A stretch of DNA of 64,000 bases from assembly GCF_019104945.1 (NCBI RefSeq), contig NZ_JAHRWW010000004.1, positions 1 to 64,000 on the forward strand. Direction: 5' to 3'. A model generated the notes under the pieces. The model did no database searches and was not told the origin of the DNA. It saw only the letters and a program-made list of their open reading frames with translations. Source of the stretch: Thermomonas sp. (GTDB taxonomy: Bacteria; Pseudomonadota; Gammaproteobacteria; Xanthomonadales; Xanthomonadaceae). Each line of letters opens with the position of its first letter. Position 1 is the first letter of the stretch. Shown in pieces: positions 26,204-34,939 of this stretch. The translations under genes were made by a program, and so were the position numbers.

Positions 26204-26815
26204 ATGGCGCTAGCCGAATTCTTTTCTCAAGTGCCGCGTATCCAACTGCGTGACCCTCTGTCCGAATTTTTGGGTGCGGCAGATGGCGGGCTGATGGAAT
26301 ACGGCTATGCCGACGCCGTGCGCTTGGCGGGGCATTCTTGCCCCACCGTGGCCGGGTCATATTTGATGGTGCGCGCTGCGCTGCGCGCACTGTATGGGGA
26401 AGAAGTGCCAGAACGCGGTGCGATTGAAATCAGCATGAGTGGTGCCGAAGGCGAAGGAACTACCGGGGTGATCGCGCAAGTGTTTACCTTACTCACCGGC
26501 GCGGCTGCACAGAATGGCTTTCACGGCATTGGTGGCCGTTTCGTGCGCAACGGTTTGCTGCACTACGGCAGTGGCAACCAAAGCTGCATTGCCAGCTTCA
26601 AGCGTATGGACACCGGTGCAAAAGTGGACGTGTCGATGGATCTGTCCAGCATTCCGCCCGCGCCCAATATGCGCCTGCTGATGGGGCAAGCGATGGCCCC
26701 AGATGCAACAGCGGAAATTCGCAAAGCGTTTGGCCAAGTATGGCAAGACCGCGTGCGCCGCCTTTTGTTAGAGCACGCCGATGACCCACAGGTGATCCGC
26801 GTCGTGCGGCGTTAA
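26204..26815 (+). CDS. FmdE-like protein (formylmethanofuran dehydrogenase subunit E family)
   Basis: A 203-residue protein with the family hallmark LAGHSCPTVAGSYLM (His44, Cys46) and LYGEEVPERGAIEISMSGAEGEG, split here as LYGEEVPERG then AIEISMSG. Methanogens use FmdE-domain proteins with formylmethanofuran dehydrogenase. Bacteria without methanofuran, as assumed here, carry stand-alone copies of unknown function, often near respiratory or molybdenum genes. No C-terminal zinc finger is present. It is coupled to the DUF2249 gene and shares its DNR-like promoter, so a role linked to nitrogen-oxide respiration is inferred. His44 and Cys46 are candidate metal ligands. Confidence 0.8.
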   Translation: MALAEFFSQVPRIQLRDPLSEFLGAADGGLMEYGYADAVRLAGHSCPTVAGSYLMVRAALRALYGEEVPERGAIEISMSGAEGEGTTGVIAQVFTLLTGAAAQNGFHGIGGRFVRNGLLHYGSGNQSCIASFKRMDTGAKVDVSMDLSSIPPAPNMRLLMGQAMAPDATAEIRKAFGQVWQDRVRRLLLEHADDPQVIRVVRR

Positions 26816-26819
26816 GCGG

Positions 26820-27656
26820 TTAGCGCTTGACGGCCAAAACACCGTCCAGCGCTTTTTCCGCCTTAAAGCCCGCTGTTTCTAAGCGGCGGGCTACCTCGGC
26901 TGGCACGTCACGCCCAGAGGTGAGTTTGTTCGGGCTGCCTGTGTAATGAAACAAACGGCCGCCCTTGCGCAGCACGCGTGCAAGCTGCTGATAAAACGCC
27001 AGCGAATACAACTCACCGGCAATACCAAAGCGCGGTGGGTCGTGCAGAACTGCATCAAACTGTGCGTCGGAAAGTTGGTGAATAGCCTCTGATACATCGG
27101 CATGAGTCAAAGTGAAGCGGTCTTGATGGGCTTTGACATCGGGTGACCACGGGTTGATGCTGCGCAGCCAAAGCACATCTTCATTTTTCTCGAAGGAGCT
27201 TAGACGCGCTACATCGGCGTCTAAACAGCAATGAGCGAAATAGCCCAGCCCGCCGCAGGTGTCGAGCACCGCCTTGCCTGCAGGCTGCACCAGCGCCACT
27301 TTGCGCCGTGCATCATCCAGCGGTGATTCTTTGGAAGTGGGCAGCATTTTGATGCCGTCGATTTCAAACGTCGGCACGCTCCATTCGGTAGGCACAAGCT
27401 TGATGAGCTTGCCCGCATAACGCGAAACCGGCACAAACGCGTCCCCCTCCCAGTAATACAGCGTGCGTTCTTTGAGCTTGCCCGGGTAGGGGTAATCTAC
27501 GCCCTGATAGCGCCAGTGATCGGGAAAGAGCTGGGCCTGGTCAGTGCTTTGACCAAGGTTGAACGAATTCTGCCAAAGCGTTTGCCCAGCGTCGCGCGCG
27601 CGCAAGAGTGCGGAGGCTAGGGGCAGCGTCAGTAGTGGGCCGTGATAGCGTGTCAT
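26820..27656 (-). CDS. SAM-dependent methyltransferase, class I
   Basis: A 278-residue methyltransferase. The SAM-binding Rossmann motif appears as AVLDTCGGLGYFA around residue 140, the acidic loop as SSFEKNEDV, and motif IV as VLHDPPRFG. The DPPR variant is found in RNA and small-molecule methyltransferases. The N-terminal 130 residues are a separate region (LKERTLYYWEGDAF). The frame is open to 27938 but ATG 27656 is taken because the upstream part overlaps the promoter region of the divergent acyltransferase. Substrate unknown; it converges on fmdE with 4 bases between the stops. Confidence 0.8.
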   Translation of the reverse strand: MTRYHGPLLTLPLASALLRARDAGQTLWQNSFNLGQSTDQAQLFPDHWRYQGVDYPYPGKLKERTLYYWEGDAFVPVSRYAGKLIKLVPTEWSVPTFEIDGIKMLPTSKESPLDDARRKVALVQPAGKAVLDTCGGLGYFAHCCLDADVARLSSFEKNEDVLWLRSINPWSPDVKAHQDRFTLTHADVSEAIHQLSDAQFDAVLHDPPRFGIAGELYSLAFYQQLARVLRKGGRLFHYTGSPNKLTSGRDVPAEVARRLETAGFKAEKALDGVLAVKR

Positions 27657-27735
27657 CTGATTATGATAGCGGCATGACTGATTTTCGCGGATTTTTTCGC
27701 CACAATAGGGGCCAGTCTTCTGGCCACGGATCACG

Positions 27736-28617
27736 ATGCTGCAAATACGCCTGACCTTCATCTTTGCTCTGATCGTGTTGAGCACCTGCCTGCACGTCGT
27801 GCCGTTGCTGCTGATTGCCGTACTCAAGTTGGTATTGCCTTTTGCAGGTTTGAAGCGGGCCTGTAACCCTTTACTTACGGGGGCTGCGGAAAGCTGGGTG
27901 GGCTTCAATAACTGGCTGTGGGGCACATTTACCAACACACAGTTGACGGTGCGTGGGGATGAAGGGCTGCAGCGCGATGGCCACTATCTGGTGCTGGCCA
28001 ACCACCAAAGCTGGGTGGATATCTTGGTGCTGCAAAAAGTATTCAACCGGCGCATCCCGCTGCTGCGCTTCTTCTTAAAGCGCCAGCTGTTTTGGGTGCC
28101 GCTGCTGGGGCTGGCGTGGTGGGCGCTGGATTTTCCGTTTATGGGGCGCTACACCGCCAAGCAAATTGCGAAGAATCCGGCGCTGGCCGGGCGTGATATT
28201 GCCGCCACACGGCGTGCCTGCGAAAAGTTCAAAGCCATTCCGGTGGCGATTATGAATTTTGTAGAAGGCACACGCTTTACCCCGGAAAAGCACCAGAAGC
28301 AAAGTTCACCCTATCAGCATTTACTTAAGCCGAAATCGGGCGGCGTGGCGTTTGTGCTGGACGCGATGGGACAGGGGCTACACGGCATTTTAGATATCAG
28401 TATTGCCTACCCGGCCGGGCGGCCGTCGCTGGTTGATCTGTTGAGTGACCGCGTGCCGGAGGTGCGTGTGACGGTGCGGCAACGCGCCATCCCGGCCGAT
28501 ATCGCGCAGGGCGACTACCAAAATGATCGCGCGTTTCGGGTGCAGTTTCAGCACTGGATGAACGCACTTTGGCAGGAAAAAGACGCCCAGCTCAGTGAGC
28601 TTTTGAGCGAACATTGA
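27736..28617 (+). CDS. 1-acyl-sn-glycerol-3-phosphate acyltransferase-like (PlsC family)
   Basis: A 293-residue inner-membrane protein with two hydrophobic N-terminal segments (residues 3-35). The acyltransferase HX4D motif is NHQSWVD (His90, Asp95), and the EGTR motif is FVEGTR (177-180). These define the PlsC/LPLAT superfamily, which transfers acyl groups to lysophosphatidate or related lipids. The sequence resembles the YihG-like branch more than housekeeping PlsC, but this is judgement. It is divergent from the methyltransferase and converges on nosL, with an 18-bp inverted repeat between. Confidence 0.85.
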   Translation: MLQIRLTFIFALIVLSTCLHVVPLLLIAVLKLVLPFAGLKRACNPLLTGAAESWVGFNNWLWGTFTNTQLTVRGDEGLQRDGHYLVLANHQSWVDILVLQKVFNRRIPLLRFFLKRQLFWVPLLGLAWWALDFPFMGRYTAKQIAKNPALAGRDIAATRRACEKFKAIPVAIMNFVEGTRFTPEKHQKQSSPYQHLLKPKSGGVAFVLDAMGQGLHGILDISIAYPAGRPSLVDLLSDRVPEVRVTVRQRAIPADIAQGDYQNDRAFRVQFQHWMNALWQEKDAQLSELLSEH

Positions 28618-28622
28618 ACTGC

Positions 28623-28671
28623 ATCCGGCTCCGTTCGTGGAACGACGAGGTAACCACGAACGGAGCCGGAT
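28623..28671. terminator. 18-bp perfect inverted repeat between converging genes
   Basis: ATCCGGCTCCGTTCGTGG (28623-28640) and its exact complement (28654-28671) flank a 13-base spacer. It lies 6 bases after the acyltransferase stop and 10 before the nosL stop. Neither strand shows a T-run, so a standard intrinsic terminator is not certain. It may be a bidirectional terminator or a message-end stabiliser. Confidence 0.6.
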
Positions 28672-28680
28672 CGCTAAAGC

Positions 28681-29220
28681 TTACATGGAGCTATCGTGCA
28701 GCGCGCCGCCGCGCAAGTCCACCATGTCTAAGGTCACATCGGCAAATTTCAGCGCTTTTCCGCCGTATTCAGCTACAAATTTTTCTGCATCAGCGGCTTG
28801 GGCGAAGCTGGCAATGGTGGGGCCCATCGAGCCTTCGCGTTTGCTGCCAATAACGAACGTCGCAGTTTTTGCGTCCACCCAATGGCCCTTAGGTTCATCC
28901 CAGTTGGCTTTGCCCATGTCTTGCACATAGATGGCGCGCACAGCGCGCACCTGCTCAGCCGCCAGCAGTGTATTGAACAGCTCAACGGTGTCACAGAAGA
29001 ACATCGGCCGTTCTTGATCGGCGTAGTGAATCTGCGCCTTGGGGCCGGGATAGTCGGCCAGCAGCATGCCGTCTAAATCGCAGGAGGTGCCGGTGGTAAT
29101 TTCAACCGGCTCATAGGTTTTTTGGGCGCTCGTTTGATCGGCGCAACTGGCAAGAAGTGCCGCAGAAAGTGCCAGCGTTAGGCCGAAAAAACGACGGCGG
29201 GGGAAGCCGAGTTCGGTCAT
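28681..29220 (-). CDS. nosL: Nitrous oxide reductase accessory lipoprotein NosL
   Basis: A 179-residue precursor with FPRRRFFGLTLALSAALLASC, split here as FPRRRFFGLTL and SAALLASC: a Tat-like lipoprotein signal. The mature protein contains TSCDLDGMLLADYPGPKAQIHY (SCDLDGM then DYPGPKAQIHY), the NosL signature region. The Cys/Met residues of the CDLDGM segment are candidate Cu(I) ligands. NosL delivers copper for NosZ cluster assembly on the periplasmic side. Its ATG overlaps the nosY stop (ATGA), making it the last gene of the nosZRDFYL set. Confidence 0.92.
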   Translation of the reverse strand: MTELGFPRRRFFGLTLALSAALLASCADQTSAQKTYEPVEITTGTSCDLDGMLLADYPGPKAQIHYADQERPMFFCDTVELFNTLLAAEQVRAVRAIYVQDMGKANWDEPKGHWVDAKTATFVIGSKREGSMGPTIASFAQAADAEKFVAEYGGKALKFADVTLDMVDLRGGALHDSSM

Positions 29221-30032
29221 GGTTTGAATCTCCAATTTGCAAGTAGCAAGGGGGCAATGATCCACGCCAGCATGATGCCGCCCAGTGTGATCGGGCTGCC
29301 CAACGACTCAGGAATTACGCTGGCGAGGCCGTACATGCTGCGCACATCTTCGAGTGAAAATACGTTGAGAATGCGGAACACGTCGGCGGGGTTCAAGAAC
29401 AGCAGCCATGCAAACACGTCGCCGCTGAATTTGTCGCCGGTGGTGACCAACGCACCGAGCAGCAGCAGGTCAAACACCAATACGAAGAAAAACCATGCGC
29501 CGATGGCGAGGCCCGATGCACGCGTGCGCTCACGCGCAACAACAGACAGCAGCACCGCAATACTCAGAAAGGCCAGACCCAAGAGCACCGAGCTAAACAC
29601 GAAGCCGCCAAAATGGAATAGCGCGTTGGCATCCATATGCTTCCATAGCAGCAGCGCCACTACGCCAAAGCCTGCAACGGTGGAGAGTGCGAGCGCCAGT
29701 GCAAGGCCTAAGTATTTACCCAGCAATAGCTCAAAGCGGGTGATGGGAAGCGCCAGCAGCAGCCCCAATGAGCCGCGTTCACGCTCACCCACAATGGCAT
29801 CAAAGCCAAGCAGCAGGGCGATTAGAGGGATTAAATAGATGACTAGGCTTACCAAGCTTGCGATGGTGAATTCGATTGAACGAAACCCAATTTGCCCTTG
29901 CTGCGCGCCGCCGAAATAGGCGATCACAAGCGAGAACAGGGTAAAGACCAGCGCGATGGCCAGTACCCAGCGGTTACGCATGCGGTCGCGAAACTCTTTC
30001 GCGGCAACGGTAAAAATAGGCGTGAATTCCAT
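29217..30032 (-). CDS. nosY: NosY, ABC-type permease for NosZ maturation
   Basis: A 271-residue inner-membrane protein with about six hydrophobic segments. It begins MEFTPIFTVAAKEFRDRMRNRW and has the typical GERERGSLGLLLALPITR loop (GERERGSLG, then LALPITR) of ABC-2 permeases. With NosF it forms the transporter that, together with NosD, supplies sulfur for the copper-sulfide cluster of NosZ. The frame is open to 30077, which would overlap nosF; ATG 30032 leaves a 13-base gap and gives the usual N-terminus. It overlaps nosL by 4 bases. Confidence 0.92.
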   Translation of the reverse strand: MEFTPIFTVAAKEFRDRMRNRWVLAIALVFTLFSLVIAYFGGAQQGQIGFRSIEFTIASLVSLVIYLIPLIALLLGFDAIVGERERGSLGLLLALPITRFELLLGKYLGLALALALSTVAGFGVVALLLWKHMDANALFHFGGFVFSSVLLGLAFLSIAVLLSVVARERTRASGLAIGAWFFFVLVFDLLLLGALVTTGDKFSGDVFAWLLFLNPADVFRILNVFSLEDVRSMYGLASVIPESLGSPITLGGIMLAWIIAPLLLANWRFKP

Positions 30033-30045
30033 AGGCGTAACGTGC

Positions 30046-30978
30046 TCAGTGAGAAATGCCGAAGAACATATCTTCAAGCGAAGGTTCCAACAGACGCAGG
30101 TCTTGAATCTGGCCCTGCAGCGGTGAAAGTGCGGCTAAGAGCGCCATCTTGTGCTCACGTGCGCACTGCAGGCGTAACCCGGTGGCGATGGTTTCTGCCT
30201 CTTGCTGTACGAAGGGTGCAATGGCTTGGCGTGCGGCGGCTTGCACGTCTGCGGGGAGATCTAATTCAATAGTGATCGGAAGCCCAGTGTGCTCGCGCAG
30301 CGCCTGCACGCTGCCTTCCGCTTCCACTTTTCCGGAGACCAAAATCGCGAGGCGATCCACGCGTTCTTGCAGTTCAGCCAAGATATGCGAGGTAATGATG
30401 ATCGTGACGCCGGTTTGTTGCAGGCCGCGCAAAATTTCGTAGAAATCTCGAATAGCTTGTGGATCAAGGCCGTTCGTGGGCTCGTCCAAAAATAAGACGC
30501 GCGGGCTGCCAAGCAGTGCCTGCGCAAACCCAAGGCGTTGACGCATGCCTTTGGAATACTCACGCACGGGGCGTTTGCCTGCATGGGCAAGGCCAACGCG
30601 TTCGAGCAGTGGCTGGCATTGCTCCAGCGGCGCGGCTTTCAGGCGTGCAAAAAAATGCAGGGTTTCTAAGCCGCTGAGGTTGTCATACAGCACCACGTTC
30701 TCGGGCAGGTAGCCCATGTGTCGGCGCGCTGCGCGGAAGTGCTTGCCTTGCACGGCGGCACCATTGATCACGATGTCACCGGATGTGGCGGTTTCCAGCC
30801 CAAGCATCATTTTGAACAGAGTACTTTTGCCGGCGCCGTTATGCCCGATGAGGCCGAAAATCTCACCTTGAGGGATGTCGAGATTCACGCCATCAACAGC
30901 GCGTAGCGCGCCAAAGTGTTTGTGCACGTTGTGCAGGCGGATCGCCATGCCGTCAGTGGCCGGGGAAGTGCTTGTCAC
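30046..30978 (-). CDS. nosF: NosF, ABC-type ATPase for NosZ maturation
   Basis: A 310-residue ATPase with Walker A GHNGAGKST (45-53), signature YSKGMRQRL and Walker B VLFLDEPT, followed by the switch His in ITSHI. The sequence is full length and looks active. It powers the NosFY transporter at the inner membrane. GTG at 30978 is favoured because GGAG lies 8 bases upstream; it overlaps the end of nosD by 26 bases. The alternative ATG at 30948 has no ribosome site. The C-terminal 80 residues (LPITIELDLPADV onward) are a regulatory extension usual for NosF. Confidence 0.93.
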   Translation of the reverse strand: MTSTSPATDGMAIRLHNVHKHFGALRAVDGVNLDIPQGEIFGLIGHNGAGKSTLFKMMLGLETATSGDIVINGAAVQGKHFRAARRHMGYLPENVVLYDNLSGLETLHFFARLKAAPLEQCQPLLERVGLAHAGKRPVREYSKGMRQRLGFAQALLGSPRVLFLDEPTNGLDPQAIRDFYEILRGLQQTGVTIIITSHILAELQERVDRLAILVSGKVEAEGSVQALREHTGLPITIELDLPADVQAAARQAIAPFVQQEAETIATGLRLQCAREHKMALLAALSPLQGQIQDLRLLEPSLEDMFFGISH

Positions 30979-32239
30979 GCCATTGGCTCCAATCTTGGTG
31001 CGTAGGTTCCATGCGCGGATTGGGGTCTACAATCGAGGGGGCGCGCAAGATAGGGAATTGTCGGCCTACCACGCGCAGTGCATGGATGGCAGGACTAGAG
31101 AGCAGTAGCTTTAAGCTGGGGTAACGCCAGTTCAGGCGATCCACCATGTCGTTGGCTTCATAAGGGACATCGCCTTTGCTGTCGCCATTGCGATCCCAGC
31201 CGAGGTAGTTGCTCCAATAGTTGCCGCTTTGTTCGCCCCACAACACATCTTTAGAGGCCACGTAGCGGATTTGTTCGCGGTTGGAGATAAAGTCGTTGTC
31301 GTTAACAGGGTTATTGATCGAGCCCGCCGAAATATGCACACCCACGCGGTTATCCACCACGAGATTGTTTTTTAAGGTGACATATTCCACGTCGTAGATG
31401 AAAAACCCACGGTCATTACCTGCCACCACATTGCCTTCGATCACCGAGTCTTGCAGGGTGCGCAGCATAATACCATGGTCGGAATTGCCCCAAGCGCGGT
31501 TATTGCGCACCACTTGGTTACGCACTTCCATCAGCGCCAGCCCACCACGGTTGTAGTAAGTGTCGTTGTCTTCCCACAGGTTGTAGTAGGAGTTCATGTA
31601 GTGGGTGCCGTAGCGGCTGTGGTGCAGCTTATTACCTTTGAATAGTGCGTGGTGTGACACGTCCACATACAGCGCATCGCGCACGAAGCTGATGTTGTTG
31701 TTGAGGATCTTCGCGCCCTTGGTGTTGTAGAGCTGAATGCCGTTGCCGCGCCGAGGCGAGTCGTAGTCGCGCAGGCCGGTGATGATGTTGTGCTCGATCA
31801 GCACGTCATCGGCTTTTTCAATCCACAGGCCAAACAGGTTGTAGGTTAGATCGCTATTGCGCACGATCGCTCGGTGCGCGCCTGGGTAGATATAAATGCC
31901 AGCGTTCTGCGCTTTTAGATCATCGCCTGAATCGCGCACGATCAACCCTTCAATCACTACATCCGGTGCGGTGATGCGAATGGTGTCACCTTGCTTGCCA
32001 CCACTAAGGGTAGGGCGGTTTAGCCCGCGCAGGGTCAGCGGCTTGTCGATGAGCAGGTTTGCGGTATAGCGGCCACGCTGAATTTCAACCACGTCTCCGC
32101 TTTGTGCCGTTTTTACAATGGCGGCGAGATCGTCACCGGGGCGAACAGTGTGGGTGGCGGCCCAGCTGGTGCTGCTCAAGGATAAACCTGTAAAAGATAG
32201 ACCCGCAGCGAGCACCAGCCGGAACAAAGCAGATGTCAT
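30953..32239 (-). CDS. nosD: NosD, periplasmic beta-helix copper-cluster assembly protein
   Basis: A 428-residue precursor with a Sec signal (LVLAAGLSFTGLSLSSTSWAA). The body is a right-handed parallel beta-helix of CASH/NosD type with many Asn-rich turns (IVRNSDLTYNLFGLWIE, NNNISFVRDAL, VVRNNRAWGNSDHGI). NosD docks on the NosFY transporter and is needed to build the Cu-S site of NosZ. Its start overlaps the nosR stop by 4 bases, and its end overlaps nosF. Length is normal for the family. Confidence 0.94.
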   Translation of the reverse strand: MTSALFRLVLAAGLSFTGLSLSSTSWAATHTVRPGDDLAAIVKTAQSGDVVEIQRGRYTANLLIDKPLTLRGLNRPTLSGGKQGDTIRITAPDVVIEGLIVRDSGDDLKAQNAGIYIYPGAHRAIVRNSDLTYNLFGLWIEKADDVLIEHNIITGLRDYDSPRRGNGIQLYNTKGAKILNNNISFVRDALYVDVSHHALFKGNKLHHSRYGTHYMNSYYNLWEDNDTYYNRGGLALMEVRNQVVRNNRAWGNSDHGIMLRTLQDSVIEGNVVAGNDRGFFIYDVEYVTLKNNLVVDNRVGVHISAGSINNPVNDNDFISNREQIRYVASKDVLWGEQSGNYWSNYLGWDRNGDSKGDVPYEANDMVDRLNWRYPSLKLLLSSPAIHALRVVGRQFPILRAPSIVDPNPRMEPTHQDWSQWRDKHFPGH

Positions 32240-34878
32240 GTGATCAGCCAGCCCATTGATTTGAAGGCAAGGAACAAGGCAGCACCAATCATTAGGTTTT
32301 TGAAGCTGACGTAGCTAATCATGTCGAAGACTCCGGCGATGCGGTAATTATCGCGCCACCAGGGGCCATCTTTCACATAGCGACGGCCAGATAGGCGAAT
32401 GAGCACTTCATACAAGCTCCAGCCAAACCACCAGCCGATGATCGCGCCGGAAGACAGATGCCCGAGCGCGGTGAGTATCCACGCCATAGTGACAGCGGCA
32501 GCCGCCGCAAGGCCGGTGACCTGTAGCGCACGCTTGCTATGCCAACCTTCACGGCTCCACGGCCACAAATGGTCGCGTAGTTCCAGCCAGATCCACTCAA
32601 ACACACCGACGTCGTGTTTATGCGCAGGCAGAGTGGGATCGGTGGGCATGCGCGGGTCCACGCCGCCGCGCGCTTTCGGCAGAATTTGGTCGGCGTAGGT
32701 CAGCGGCGCAACGGGTTCAAAATAACCGTTATCGGCAATCAGCGTCAGCGGAATAGAGGCCTTCTCGCGGCGCTTACGCTCTACCGCCAGCGGCGGGCAG
32801 CCCTTGGTGTCTGTGTAAAGGATCATGCAGTCAAGGCAGTGCAAGCATTCGCGGTGGTCGATACGGCCATCGCTATCAATCGCCTGTGCACCGCAGCCTA
32901 CGGCGCAGGCCTTACATGTGTTGCAGTCTTGTTTGCGCTTTAGGCCAAACCAGCGGAAGGTGCTGGGAATGGCCAGCGACGCGCCCAATGGGCAGATGTA
33001 TTTGCAGTAAGGGCGTTCAATAAAAATCGACACGCCCAAGATGGCCGCCACAAACAGGCCATATGGCCAAGCGCGGTTCATTACGCCCACAAGGAAGGTG
33101 GTCTTAAACGGTTCTACTTCCGCCAACTTCTCGGCAAGCCCCATCGAGAACAAGGAAACACTGAGCAGGAAGAAGAAGATCGCATACTTCAACCACTTCA
33201 GACGGTCATGCCATTTCTGTGGAAGCTTGGTCTGATAGCGGCCAAGGCCCACGAAGCGTGCCACTTTGTAAATGGTTTCTTGGATCGAGCCGAACGGGCA
33301 CATCCAGCCGCAGAACAGCCCGCGTCCGAATAGAAACACGGTGACGATGATGAAGATCCAGAACAGAAAGATGAAAGGATCGGTGAGGAAGAGCGGCCAC
33401 GACCACTGGAACAAAATGGAATGGAACCACGTCAGAACTTGCGTGATCGACGGCTGCGCCATGAGGCCAAAGCCGATGAAGAACACGCTGATCGTCCAGA
33501 ACGTGTACTTGAAGCCATTCACCGGCCACTTGTTCTTATGCGTGGATAGGCGCGTGAGTTTTTCGCGATAGGCATACACCACGGCCACGGCAATCAGCAG
33601 CAGTGCGAACAGCGCAATTTTGATCGGCTGCGATTTCCAAATGCGCACCCACGGCGCCGCATTTTCTTCTACCTTCGGTCGCCCACCTTCGAGCAAGTTG
33701 GCCGGAAGCCAGTATTTTGCTTCGAAGACAGCAAAGCTGCGGTGTCCGGTGGCGCGATCGACGCGGTTGCCGAGGAAGGCGAGCTTCCACGGATAGGCGG
33801 CGGAGAACGCATGCGAGCGAATGATAAAGATCGCTGCTTCGGTATAACGGGGGGCGCCTTCTGCATCAATTCCATACAGATTTACGGCGTCTAGGTCACG
33901 GAAGGTAAACGAATCCGCGCCTTGTTTGACCTGCACGCGGTCATAAATGCCACCACGCACAAAACCAGAGCCTTTGAACGATTCTTCGCCAGCGGTGCGG
34001 ATGACGAAAATCGCGTTTTCGCCTTCTTGCATGCTGTCGTGCAGGCGCTCGTAGGCGTTGTTGCCAAGTAGGCTGCGGCCAACATCCGGTTGGTTAAGAT
34101 CGCCAAACCAGAGTTCGATAAACGGCGTGCTGCTGCGCGGCAGGCCCACTTCTTCAGGCTTCACCAACAGCCGTTGCACGAGCTTTTGCTTCACCAGCTC
34201 AGCCCAGCTGTACTTGGTGTCTGCAGCGATATATTTGGCTTGATTGCGAACCGTTGGCTCGATAATTCCGGTTTGGCGCGCCACCGCAGCGCCCGACATC
34301 ATGATGACTTGGTTTTGCGCAACCACCGTCACCGTGGCGCCAGAAATCGCGTCCACACCAATGACGTTTTCATCCGGGCGCGACGGGCCCACTTCAATTA
34401 AATCTTTAACCGATTTGCCGAGGTATTGGTTATTAAAATTGACCAGCGCCGATTCGGGAATGCCGAGCAGCAAGATAGGCTCGGAGTGCTTGAGCACCTT
34501 CACGCCCACAAAGCGGCCTTGGGTGTCCATGCCAATAAGGGTGATGACCGGCTTGCCCGAGTAGGCAGGCGTGTCGGTGATATCGGTGGACAGCATCACA
34601 TAGCCCAGCAGTTTCTTTTGCGGGCTATTGTTGTCATAGGCTTCAACGTAAGGCGGTTGGCCTTTACGATGAGAGAAATAAGTGGCGCCGGGAAATGCGT
34701 CCTTACACGGAACCAAGGCACACATATCAGGTGCAGTGGCAAGTTCCGCAGGAAGCTCGGCTTCATAGGCGGTAGCGCCAGCACTGGTTGGGGCCGTAGC
34801 GCGTGTACTAAACGACAGCGCGACAGAAAAAAATAAAACCACCCAAAGGGTGAGGAGTCGTTTGGCGAGTGGGGGCAT
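32236..34878 (-). CDS. nosR: NosR, membrane flavo-iron-sulfur protein of N2O respiration
   Basis: An 880-residue polytopic protein. After a signal-like N-terminus comes a periplasmic FMN-binding domain whose flavinylation motif SGAT (Thr182, within DAISGATVT) is intact. Several membrane spans follow from about residue 430, with cytoplasmic motifs CGWMCP (about 525) and CKYICP (about 626). Two [4Fe-4S] sites follow, CNTCKACAVGC and CLHCLDC (about 649-690). NosR passes electrons from the quinone pool towards NosZ and is required for its activity. ATG 34878 gives the proper signal; the frame opens earlier, at 34950. It lies 61 bases downstream of nosZ. Confidence 0.95.
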   Translation of the reverse strand: MPPLAKRLLTLWVVLFFSVALSFSTRATAPTSAGATAYEAELPAELATAPDMCALVPCKDAFPGATYFSHRKGQPPYVEAYDNNSPQKKLLGYVMLSTDITDTPAYSGKPVITLIGMDTQGRFVGVKVLKHSEPILLLGIPESALVNFNNQYLGKSVKDLIEVGPSRPDENVIGVDAISGATVTVVAQNQVIMMSGAAVARQTGIIEPTVRNQAKYIAADTKYSWAELVKQKLVQRLLVKPEEVGLPRSSTPFIELWFGDLNQPDVGRSLLGNNAYERLHDSMQEGENAIFVIRTAGEESFKGSGFVRGGIYDRVQVKQGADSFTFRDLDAVNLYGIDAEGAPRYTEAAIFIIRSHAFSAAYPWKLAFLGNRVDRATGHRSFAVFEAKYWLPANLLEGGRPKVEENAAPWVRIWKSQPIKIALFALLLIAVAVVYAYREKLTRLSTHKNKWPVNGFKYTFWTISVFFIGFGLMAQPSITQVLTWFHSILFQWSWPLFLTDPFIFLFWIFIIVTVFLFGRGLFCGWMCPFGSIQETIYKVARFVGLGRYQTKLPQKWHDRLKWLKYAIFFFLLSVSLFSMGLAEKLAEVEPFKTTFLVGVMNRAWPYGLFVAAILGVSIFIERPYCKYICPLGASLAIPSTFRWFGLKRKQDCNTCKACAVGCGAQAIDSDGRIDHRECLHCLDCMILYTDTKGCPPLAVERKRREKASIPLTLIADNGYFEPVAPLTYADQILPKARGGVDPRMPTDPTLPAHKHDVGVFEWIWLELRDHLWPWSREGWHSKRALQVTGLAAAAAVTMAWILTALGHLSSGAIIGWWFGWSLYEVLIRLSGRRYVKDGPWWRDNYRIAGVFDMISYVSFKNLMIGAALFLAFKSMGWLIT

Positions 34879-34939
34879 CGCTACTATCCGGTATGGCGAA
34901 GCAGGTGCTGCGCGAACGCAGCACCTGCAGGGTGGGGCA

